Shown here: positions 9,032 to 15,215 of the stretch, piece after piece
Layout of the letters: each line of letters starts with the position of its first letter
Position numbering within the stretch: position 1 is the first letter of the stretch
From: Acetobacteraceae bacterium
GTDB taxonomy: Bacteria > Pseudomonadota > Alphaproteobacteria > Acetobacterales > Acetobacteraceae
NCBI GenBank assembly: GCA_030041255.1
Contig: JASHOF010000107.1
Coordinates: 1-33,857 of the forward strand
Length of the DNA stretch: 33,857 bases
Direction: 5' to 3'
Program-made: the position numbers and the translations under genes
Notes under the pieces: model-generated
Databases searched by the model: none
What the model was told of the DNA's origin: nothing
What the model saw: the letters and a program-made list of their open reading frames with translations, nothing else

Positions 9032-9105
9032 TCGTCGGCGGGCATGAATCGCGGGCTCGCATAAACCGCCAGACCCGTGTCGGGCTGATTGTGCAGCCAG
9101 AGGGA
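9032..9105. repeat. Dispersed hairpin repeat, copy 1 (head incomplete)
   Basis: The core from ATCGTCGG through GAATCGCGGGCTC to AGACCC aligns almost base for base with copy 2 at 14015-14119. The arm AGACCCGTGTCGGGCTG (9071-9087) is the exact complement of the 3' arm of the hairpin in copy 2. Its own partner arm is mostly lost, with only CAGCC (9094-9098) able to pair with GGCTG. The CGCGATCGCCCGAGGCGG head seen in the other copies is missing, so this looks like a decayed copy. It lies between dgoK and the secreted repeat protein gene. Confidence 0.6.
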
Positions 9106-9112
9106 CCCGCCC

Positions 9113-9910
9113 TCAACGCGAGGAGGTGCCGGTCGCGCTGCCGCTGCCGCCGTTGAACCCGCTCCAGTTCGACGAATAATCGTAGATGCCGGTGCCGGCG
9201 TTGTTGACCGTCGTCGTGTAGTTCGCCGTCTTGCCGTTCCCGAGCGTCGTCGAACCGGTGCGCGTCAGGTCATGATTCGCCGGATTGAACGTCTGGTCCA
9301 TCGTCTGCGTATAGGCTTTCCCGTCCGGCCCCACGTCCGTGTAGCTGTAAGCGTCGTTCCCGCGACTGGAACGGCTGAAATCGGTCGTGCCCGTCGTGGT
9401 CTTGCCGTTGAATCCGCTCGCGGTCATCGTCCGCGTGTAGCTGCCGTTGGCCGGGTTGAAGGTCTGGCTCAGGTCGGTCGTCGCGGTGCGTCCGCCAGGC
9501 CCGGTCACGCTCCGGTCATAAGTGTAGTCTCCGTATCCCGTCCGGCTGAACGTGCGGTCATCGCTCGCGCTTTGCCCGCCCGGCAGCCTCGTGGTGCGGC
9601 CGAAAGAGAAATTCTGCACGTGCGGATAGGGATTCCGCACCCCGAAGCCGGTGCCCGAAGGCGCGTGCGGGAACGGTGAGAAGCCACCCCTCCACGCATT
9701 CGCCGGGCGTGACCCGCCCTGCCAGCCGCCAGGCGTTGCGTGCCAGCCGCCCTGGCCGCCTTGTCCATGCCACCCGCCCGTCCAGCCGCCACCCGCCGGG
9801 GCGCGCACCGGGCCGGCAGCCAGCCCCGCCGGGGAAGCAGCGAAGCTCGCCACGCCGAGAAACGCGCCGATCAGGGCCATGCGACGCAACACGGAAGCAC
9901 GCCTTGCCAT
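9113..9910 (-). CDS. Secreted protein with Gly/Trp-rich head and two 58-residue repeats, function unknown
   Basis: I do not recognise this 265-residue protein. It has a twin-Arg-like charged start and a signal peptide (about 1-32, ending in GLAAG). Next is a low-complexity Gly/Trp/Gln/His segment (about 40-75). Two tandem repeats follow (about 118-175 and 176-233), each with an FSR start, an aromatic YTY or YSY, GPxGK/R, QTFNPAN and a TRT stretch ending in NGKT. A third partial unit may close the protein. The Tyr/Thr/Gly-rich repeats look like beta-strand hairpins of a surface or matrix protein. The start is supported by GGAG 9 bases upstream, and a TATAAA hexamer lies about 32 bases upstream on the minus strand. 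Confidence 0.75.
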   Translation of the reverse strand: MARRASVLRRMALIGAFLGVASFAASPAGLAAGPVRAPAGGGWTGGWHGQGGQGGWHATPGGWQGGSRPANAWRGGFSPFPHAPSGTGFGVRNPYPHVQNFSFGRTTRLPGGQSASDDRTFSRTGYGDYTYDRSVTGPGGRTATTDLSQTFNPANGSYTRTMTASGFNGKTTTGTTDFSRSSRGNDAYSYTDVGPDGKAYTQTMDQTFNPANHDLTRTGSTTLGNGKTANYTTTVNNAGTGIYDYSSNWSGFNGGSGSATGTSSR

Positions 9911-10089
9911 CGGCTAACTCCAAATAAACGCAACGGGACCGTTTTATAGTCCCAGTGCCCAGGGCATTCCATAAAAAAGTCGTTACGTCATGTAACCATG
10001 CCTCGCAGCTTCCCTGCTTCAGGTGTCGCACGCGAGATCGGCCAGCCCATCCGGCTTGGCCGGCAGATGGCCGAGCGGCGAAATGCACG

Positions 10090-10929
10090 TCAGAGACGAA
10101 TCATCACCATGCCGATCACGATCGCGCTAGCCGCCATCCAGCGCAGCGGCCGTACGCGTTCCTTGAGCGCAAAGCTCGCAATGCCTGCCGAGATCAGAAC
10201 GCTCGTCTCCCGAAGTGCCGCCACCTCCGGAATCGGCGCCTTGGTCATCGCCCAGATCGCGATCCAGTAAGCACCGAGCGAAAGCGCCCCGCCGAGCAGG
10301 GCCGGCGCGAAATGCACGCGGACCGATTCCACCAGCAGGCGTCCGCGGATGCTAAGCACCACCAGCGGCAGCGGCACCGCATCCAGCACGAACAAGAGCG
10401 CAGCATACGCGCTCGGGTTGCCCGAAACCCGCCCGCCCATGCCATCCACAATCGTGTAGCCCGCGATGATGCCCGCCGTCAGCAAGGCGAAGCCGATCGC
10501 CCCGCCGCCCGCGCCGATCACCCGGCTGCGTCCGGCCGGGATCAGCAACACCCCGCCCGCCAGCAGCACGACTCCGGCCAGTGCATGGGCCGGGATCCGT
10601 TCTCCAAGGACAATGAGCGCGACCAGCGTCGTGATCAGCGGCGCGCCGCCCCGCGCCACCGGATAGACCTCGCTCATCTCACCCCGGCGATAGGCTTCCG
10701 TGAGCGCCAGATAGTAGCCGAGATGCAGCACCACCGAGGCTGCGACATAGGGCAGCGCAGCCGGCCGCGGCATGCCGAAGGCCGCCAGCAGCGGCAGCCC
10801 CATCAGCCCGCCGGCCAGGGCGAGCAACGTCATCGCCATCAGCGGCTCGGCTCGCGCCTTTACGAGCGCATTCCAGCTCGCGTGCATGACGGCCGCGGCC
10901 AGCACCAGGCTGAACACCAACGTCGTCAT
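10090..10929 (-). CDS. EamA/DMT family membrane transporter
   Basis: A 279-residue, ten-helix integral membrane protein made of two EamA halves. Helix 1 contains VMHASWNALVKAR, and the first half ends with the typical YxVARGGAPLITTLVALIVLGERI block. The second half repeats the pattern with a shorter PEVAALRETSVLISAGIASFALKERV block, where the glutamate between helices is a family hallmark. Members export metabolites such as amino acids or move nucleotide sugars; the substrate cannot be read here. AAGGAGC sits at good spacing before ATG 10929. The gene is divergent from the aminotransferase. Confidence 0.85.
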   Translation of the reverse strand: MTTLVFSLVLAAAVMHASWNALVKARAEPLMAMTLLALAGGLMGLPLLAAFGMPRPAALPYVAASVVLHLGYYLALTEAYRRGEMSEVYPVARGGAPLITTLVALIVLGERIPAHALAGVVLLAGGVLLIPAGRSRVIGAGGGAIGFALLTAGIIAGYTIVDGMGGRVSGNPSAYAALLFVLDAVPLPLVVLSIRGRLLVESVRVHFAPALLGGALSLGAYWIAIWAMTKAPIPEVAALRETSVLISAGIASFALKERVRPLRWMAASAIVIGMVMIRL

Positions 10930-10997
10930 GCCGCTCCTTCCCGCTCGGGAACAGAGTAGAGTGGCATTGCAACCCGACTGTCACAATCGCCCGCAGA

Positions 10998-11052
10998 ACC
11001 CGGCCCGCCCCGCCCCATCGGAAAGAGCGCTGCTCTTCCCGGAGGGCCGGTT
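10998..11052 (+). promoter_or_regulatory. Nested inverted repeat in the leader of the aminotransferase gene
   Basis: Between the divergent EamA and aminotransferase genes an outer pair AACCCGGCCC (10998-11007) and GGGCCGGTT (11044-11052) encloses an inner hairpin. The inner arms are GGAAAGAGC (11020-11028) and GCTCTTCC (11032-11039), with loop GCT and one bulged A. The outer arms mismatch by one base. It lies about 80 bp before the aminotransferase ATG and could be an mRNA leader structure, a terminator from an unseen transcript, or an operator. No T-run follows, which argues against a simple intrinsic terminator. Confidence 0.35.
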
Positions 11053-11134
11053 CGCGGCCCCGACCTTGCCGAACCCCTCAACCGGTGCTCTATCCCGTTG
11101 CGAAACGGGCGCGCCGGAACAGGAGAGAAAGCCC

Positions 11135-12436
11135 ATGAACGGACGGACGCGGAGCGAGCGCGAACGGATGCTGGTCGAACTGGCACGCCGGGTGCTGCCC
11201 GCCGCAAGCTTCGGGAACACGGGGCTCGAAGTGGTGATCGCCGAGGGAAAAGGCGGCCGCGTCCGCGATGTGAGCGGCAACGAATACGTGGACTTCCTGC
11301 TCGGCTCGGGGCCGATGTTCCTCGGCCACGCCCACCCCGAAGTGCTCGCCGCCGTCGAAGCACAGGTGCCGCGCGGCACCACCTTCTTCGTCAACAGCGA
11401 GCCCGGCATCCGCCTTGCCGCGGCCATCGTCGATGCAGTGCCCTGCGCCGAGCAGGTGCGCTTCGTCTCCAGCGGCACCGAGGCCGACGCCTACGCCATG
11501 CGTCTCGCCCGCGCCTTCCGCCGGCGCGACAAGATCCTCAAGTTCGAGGGCGGCTATCACGGCATGAGCGACTATTCGCTGATGAGTCTTGCCCCGAAAC
11601 GACCCGGCAATTTCCCGCGCCCGGTGCCCGATTCCGCCGGCATCCCCGCCAGCGTCAGCGAAGAGGTCTTGATCGCACCCTTCAATGATGCCGCGCTCGC
11701 CGCCAGCCTGATCCACGAGCACCGCGACGAACTCGCCGGCGTGATCGTCGAGCCGCTGCAGCGCCTCCTGCCGCCGAAGCCCGGTTTCCTCGAAGCGCTG
11801 CGCAAGGTGACGGCCGAGCACGAGATCCCGCTGATCTTCGACGAAGTGGTGACCGGCTTCCGTCTCGCCTATGGCGGGGCGCAGGAATATTACGGTGTCG
11901 TTCCGGATATCTGCACGCTTGGCAAGATCGTAGGCGGCGGCTTCCCCCTCGCCGCGATCGCCGGACGGGCAGACATCATGGCCCATTTCGACCGCGCCCT
12001 GGTCGGCGACGAGCGCTACCTCATCCAGATCGGCACCCTCTCCGGCAATCCGGTGGCCGCCGCAGCCGGCCTTGCCTCGCTCGAGATCCTGAAGCGGCCA
12101 GGCGCTTACGAGCGCGTGTTCGCCACCGGGCGCGAACTGATGGAGAGCCTTTCGCGGAGCGTGCGTGAGGCCGGGCTCCCCGCTCGGGTGGTCGGCGTCC
12201 CTCCCCTCTTCGATCTCGCCTTCCGTTCGGGCGAAGTCTCGGACTACCGCGGCTGGCTCGCCCAGGACACCGGGATGCAGAAGCGCTTCAACCGCCGCCT
12301 GCTCGAAGAGGGCGTGCTGAAGGGCGAAAGCAAGTTCTATGTCTCGCTCGCCCATGACGCGGCAGATCTCCACCACACCATCGAGGCCTTCCCGCGAGCG
12401 GTCGAAGCGGCCCTGGAGGTCCCGGTCCCGGCCTGA
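11135..12436 (+). CDS. Class III PLP-dependent aminotransferase, glutamate-1-semialdehyde aminomutase-like
   Basis: A 433-residue fold-type I PLP enzyme. Visible landmarks are the cofactor phosphate site SSGTEA (about 112-117), YHGMSD, IFDEVVTGFR with cofactor-contacting Asp236, and TLGKIVGGGFP with the Schiff-base Lys264. The closest pattern is the HemL-like branch. A haem role is unlikely because alphaproteobacteria normally make 5-aminolevulinate by ALA synthase, and the family contains many enzymes acting on other amino acids or amino sugars. So I give no symbol. ATG 11135 follows AGGAGA by 8 bases; the frame is open upstream but without a ribosome site. A glycosyltransferase gene begins 4 bp later, so the two are likely co-transcribed. 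Confidence 0.85.
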   Translation: MNGRTRSERERMLVELARRVLPAASFGNTGLEVVIAEGKGGRVRDVSGNEYVDFLLGSGPMFLGHAHPEVLAAVEAQVPRGTTFFVNSEPGIRLAAAIVDAVPCAEQVRFVSSGTEADAYAMRLARAFRRRDKILKFEGGYHGMSDYSLMSLAPKRPGNFPRPVPDSAGIPASVSEEVLIAPFNDAALAASLIHEHRDELAGVIVEPLQRLLPPKPGFLEALRKVTAEHEIPLIFDEVVTGFRLAYGGAQEYYGVVPDICTLGKIVGGGFPLAAIAGRADIMAHFDRALVGDERYLIQIGTLSGNPVAAAAGLASLEILKRPGAYERVFATGRELMESLSRSVREAGLPARVVGVPPLFDLAFRSGEVSDYRGWLAQDTGMQKRFNRRLLEEGVLKGESKFYVSLAHDAADLHHTIEAFPRAVEAALEVPVPA

Positions 12437-12440
12437 ATCG

Positions 12441-13301
12441 GTGCGCCGCCGGGCACCGCCGCAACGCCTGGGCCCCTTCCCCCCGGTTCGGAACGGGGCG
12501 GCGGAGCCGCTCGTGACCTGCATCATGCCAACCTACGGCCGGCCTCAGTTCGCGCTCCAGGCCGCCCAGTATTTCCTCCGCCAGGACTATCCCAATCGCG
12601 AACTGCTCGTCCTCGACGACAGCCCCGACGATCTCTCCCCGGTGTTTGCTCGTGACTCCCGAATCCGCCATCTCCGCCTGCCGCGTCTTTCCATCGGCGC
12701 CAAGCGCAATCTCGGCTGCCGTCTCGCCGCCGGCGAGATCATCGCCCAGTGGGACGATGACGATTGGTACGGCCCCGGCCGCCTCTCCGCCCAGGTCCGC
12801 CCGCTGCTCGAAGGTCGCGCCGAGATCACCGGTCTCAAGGGCACCCTGATATTCGACCTTGCCGGCTGGCAGGCCTGGGCCTGCACACCCCGCCTGCACC
12901 GAATGATGTACCGCCACGACGTGCATGGCGGCACGCTGGTCTTCTTCCGCTGGTGCTGGGAGCAGATCGCCTGCTACCCCAATCGCTCGCTGGCTGAGGA
13001 TGCGCGCTTCCTCACCCGCCTCGTCCGCGCCGGCGCCAGGCTCGAGCGCATCGAGGACGAGCGCCTCTTCATCTATATCCGCCACCGCAGCAACACCTGG
13101 TCCTTCCGCTGCGGCCGCTTCCTCGACCCGGGCGGCTGGCGGAGCGTCGCAATCCTGCCTCTGCCCGCCGAAGACCGCCCCTTCTACCTCACCCGCGCCG
13201 CCGCCTCGGCAGCATCCCGCTCCGAGCCACTCCGGCTCACACCGGCCTTCCTGCGCCAGACGGTCATCCGGATGATGGCCGCCGAGCCCGACCGTAGCTG
13301 A
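12441..13301 (+). CDS. Family 2 glycosyltransferase (GT-A fold)
   Basis: The GT2 nucleotide-sugar domain opens with VTCIMPTYGRP, followed by ELLVLDDSPDD, the IGAKRNLGCRLAAGEIIAQWDDDDW block with the metal-binding Asp run, and a C-terminal GARLERIEDERLF and RHRSNTW. Length is 286 residues from GTG 12441, which starts 4 bp after the aminotransferase stop. A better ribosome site (GCGGAG) precedes a second GTG at 12513, which would give 262 residues starting right at the first beta strand. Acceptor and donor sugars are unknown. Linkage to the aminotransferase suggests a modified surface sugar or peptide, which is inference. A fragment of a second gene of this type lies near 14.2 kb. Confidence 0.85.
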   Translation: MRRRAPPQRLGPFPPVRNGAAEPLVTCIMPTYGRPQFALQAAQYFLRQDYPNRELLVLDDSPDDLSPVFARDSRIRHLRLPRLSIGAKRNLGCRLAAGEIIAQWDDDDWYGPGRLSAQVRPLLEGRAEITGLKGTLIFDLAGWQAWACTPRLHRMMYRHDVHGGTLVFFRWCWEQIACYPNRSLAEDARFLTRLVRAGARLERIEDERLFIYIRHRSNTWSFRCGRFLDPGGWRSVAILPLPAEDRPFYLTRAAASAASRSEPLRLTPAFLRQTVIRMMAAEPDRS

Positions 13302-13312
13302 ACTCTTGCCCT

Positions 13313-13328
13313 CCGCGCTGGCGCGCGG
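13313..13328 (+). terminator. Short GC hairpin after the glycosyltransferase gene
   Basis: CCGCGC (13313-13318) pairs with GCGCGG (13323-13328) around a TGGC loop, starting 12 bp after the glycosyltransferase stop. It is not followed by a T-run. It separates the transcription unit from the cytochrome gene, whose own ribosome site begins about 75 bp later. Confidence 0.3.
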
Positions 13329-13414
13329 CGCAATCGGGCCTTCGTCGGGAAACGAAACCGGCTAAAGTGGCACCAACGAGGAACGCCGCCACCGGCGCGA
13401 GGGAGGACACGCGA

Positions 13415-13975
13415 ATGAGCGCACGATCGAAATGCGCAACCATGACGGCCTTGACCGGCGCCGTTGCAATCCTGCTCGGCCTCTGCATCCGCCCGGCCCT
13501 GGCCGAAAGCCCCGAGGTGGCCCGCGGCCGATATCTCGTCGGCGTGATCAGTTGCAGCGACTGCCATACCCCGGGCGGACTTCTCGGCCGGCCCGACATG
13601 ACGCGGTTCCTGGGCGGCTCTGACGTCGGCTTTGCGATTCCGGGGCTCGGTATTTTCGTCGCCCCCAATCTCACGCCCGATCCCGCAACCGGGCTCGGAA
13701 AATGGACCGAAAAAGAGATCGTGACCGCATTGACCACGGGCGTCAGGCCCGACGGCCGGATCCTGGCCCCGATCATGCCTTGGCGCTCTTTCGCCCACCT
13801 CACACCTGACGACGCCGGGGCGATCGCCGCCTACCTCAAGAGCCTGCCGCCCGTCGTGCACAAGGTTGCCGGGCCGTTCGGGCCGAAACAGGTGGCAACC
13901 GTTCTGGTGGAAGCGGTCATCCCCGGCGCCCTCTACGCGACCCTGCCCCCACCCCCCGCGCCCGGCTCCAAGTAA
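13415..13975 (+). CDS. Secreted mono-haem cytochrome c
   Basis: A 186-residue periplasmic cytochrome with a signal peptide (about 1-30, ending ALA) and one haem site, CSDCH (Cys47, Cys50, His51). The likely axial methionine is Met121 in APIMPW. The blocks NLTPDPATGLGKWTEKEI and HLTPDDAGAIAAYLKSLPPV are typical of cytochromes that pair with periplasmic dehydrogenases such as alcohol or nicotinate type enzymes. The partner is not adjacent. The Pro-rich tail PPPPAPGSK is the part whose DNA is duplicated about 1.1 kb downstream. GGGAGGA sits 7 bases before ATG 13415. Confidence 0.88.
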   Translation: MSARSKCATMTALTGAVAILLGLCIRPALAESPEVARGRYLVGVISCSDCHTPGGLLGRPDMTRFLGGSDVGFAIPGLGIFVAPNLTPDPATGLGKWTEKEIVTALTTGVRPDGRILAPIMPWRSFAHLTPDDAGAIAAYLKSLPPVVHKVAGPFGPKQVATVLVEAVIPGALYATLPPPPAPGSK

Positions 13976-14014
13976 CCGCCTCACCGGTCCCGCCGGCGCG
14001 CACGCCCGCCGGCC
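13921..14014 (+). repeat. Segmental duplication, left unit: cytochrome c tail and following spacer
   Basis: From 13921 the sequence coding for the cytochrome tail, its stop and the start of the spacer matches 15042-15145 with few mismatches. The stretch reading CCAAGTAACCGCCTCACCG is identical in both copies. The second copy carries about a dozen extra bases in the spacer (AATAACGCCCGG). In this copy the match stops at 14014, resumes at 14120, and the hairpin element fills the interval. Confidence 0.85.
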
Positions 14015-14119
14015 CGCGATCGCCCGAGGCGGAATCGTCGGAGGGCGTGAATCAAGGGCTCAAATAAACAGCGAGACCCGCGGCGGGCTGCACAGCCAGC
14101 CCGACACGGGTCTCGCGCA
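14015..14119. repeat. Dispersed hairpin repeat, copy 2, with an empty site in the duplicated segment
   Basis: A 105-bp block present here but absent from the otherwise matching segment at 15145/15146, so its ends can be read directly. It starts CGCGATCGCCCGAGGCGG and ends GGGTCTCGCGCA, with CGCGA/TCGCG as short inverted ends. Inside, after the shared motif GAATCAAGGGCTC, is a strong hairpin: arms 14071-14090 and 14097-14116 (18 of 20 paired, one more as G-U) with a six-base loop CACAGC. No coding capacity. It behaves like a small non-autonomous mobile element or a REP-like unit. Confidence 0.7.
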
Positions 14120-14189
14120 CTTGCCAGCCTCCGATGCCGCGGCTTCACTCGCGCGCCAAACAACGGATGCGCGCATGACCAAGGCCCGC
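14120..14189 (+). repeat. Segmental duplication, left unit: upstream region and first codons of hyuA
   Basis: These 70 bases are identical to 15146-15215, including the ATG (14175) and the first codons MTKAR of the hydantoinase A gene. Here the reading frame then leaves hyuA and enters glycosyltransferase-like sequence. The exact identity argues for a recent duplication. Confidence 0.9.
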
Positions 14190-14318
14190 TTTGGCTACGC
14201 CGGGGCAAAGCTCGAGCAGATCGAGGACGAACGCCTCTCCACATTTGTCGGGCATGGCACCAATAAGCCAGCCGCTGCGCCAGAGCCGCTCCACGGAACC
14301 GCAACTCGCGACGCGTAG
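14190..14318 (+). pseudogene. Glycosyltransferase family 2 fragment fused to a duplicated hyuA start
   Basis: From ATG 14175 a 47-codon frame runs MTKAR, then GYAGAKLEQIEDERLSTFVG and HGTNK before an unrelated tail. The middle matches the C-terminal part of the family 2 glycosyltransferase 1.2 kb upstream (RAGARLERIEDERLFIYIRH) in the same frame, at roughly 70% DNA identity over about 70 bp. It is therefore a remnant of a second, diverged paralogue, joined to hyuA leader DNA by rearrangement. The chimera is unlikely to be functional. Bases 14319-14563 hold no gene I can support; they are visibly less GC-rich than the flanks. Confidence 0.55.
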
Positions 14319-14563
14319 GCTCCGAGTCGCTCCCGGCCCAGACTCGCCCCCTTTGTTCGGACCCCATCAACCGGGCCGCAGCGGCGGAAGGAACTAAGCC
14401 TGCGCGCCTCGTATCCGGCTTACTGCGCCGACCCGACAGCGGTGCACCAACGGTAGAGTGCAGCCGCAGGCATTTTTCTGCATTTCCAGCATCAAATATC
14501 CGCGACGTCACCTTGGAATTTCTGCTAACCAAGCGTAGCGTACACCAAATCGTTCGACCCAGG

Positions 14564-15016
14564 ATGAATATTCCAGCATCAAAAATGAGGGTAGCAGCGC
14601 GCCTTTTCGCATTCGCATTACCGCTTGTCTTGTCGGCGGGGCCAAGCCTCGCCCAAGGCAGCGGCGGATTCAACGAAAACGCTGAGGCTGAGCAGATCGC
14701 CCAGGGAATAAACGCGTCACAACTTGCAGTGGCCTGCCGCCTGCGTTCGAAGGACTGGTATAAACTTGTACTCACGGGCTACCTGGCCGCCGCACAGCTC
14801 GGGGTTGAAAGTGAGTTCCCGAACGCCGATGACGCCACGATTAGTAGCCACGTTCAGTCCCTGCTTTCGGCTGCAAAGGCGGAAGCCGCGCTGCACGCCG
14901 AATTCGGGTCGCCCACAAAGGCTCAGTGCGACAAGATGAGCTCCTCCCAGGAAATCAAAGAGCTCGACGCAGCTGCTAAGATTGGACTGCTCTTTAATTC
15001 GGCGAACTCGCAGTAG
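14564..15016 (+). CDS. Small secreted protein, function unknown
   Basis: A 150-residue protein with a clear signal peptide (RLFAFALPLVLSAGPSLAQ, cleavage near residue 33) and a mature helical domain. The mature part holds two cysteines, in VACRLR and KAQCDKM, that could form one disulfide. I do not recognise the family. Codon use is less GC-biased than the neighbours, and the gene lies between the two copies of the duplicated cytochrome/hyuA junction, so it was probably brought in by that rearrangement. ATG 14564 has AGG too close to be ideal; an ATG at 14585 would still leave the signal peptide intact. Confidence 0.65.
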   Translation: MNIPASKMRVAARLFAFALPLVLSAGPSLAQGSGGFNENAEAEQIAQGINASQLAVACRLRSKDWYKLVLTGYLAAAQLGVESEFPNADDATISSHVQSLLSAAKAEAALHAEFGSPTKAQCDKMSSSQEIKELDAAAKIGLLFNSANSQ

Positions 15017-15041
15017 CGACACGCGAAGACTTGCCGGCGAG

Positions 15042-15215
15042 CCCCGGCACCGTCTACGCGACCCCGCCCCCACCCCCCGCGCCCGCCTCCAAGTAACCGC
15101 CTCACCGAATAACGCCCGGCCCCGCCGGCGCGCCCGCCCGCCGGCCTTGCCAGCCTCCGATGCCGCGGCTTCACTCGCGCGCCAAACAACGGATGCGCGC
15201 ATGACCAAGGCCCGC
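15042..15215 (+). repeat. Segmental duplication, right unit (empty site)
   Basis: This unit joins a copy of the cytochrome c tail and spacer (15042-15145) directly to the hyuA upstream region and first codons (15146-15215). There is no hairpin element between them. It is followed by the intact hyuA. Comparison with 13921-14189 shows that this is the arrangement without the insertion. Confidence 0.85.

Noticed and set aside
11135-12436. Naming the aminotransferase hemL
   Set aside because: The family resemblance is real, but this group normally makes 5-aminolevulinate by ALA synthase, and no haem genes are near.
11090-12526. A 478-codon minus-strand frame opposite the aminotransferase
   Set aside because: It is the complement of a gene with clear PLP-binding and Schiff-base motifs; its own translation has no family features.
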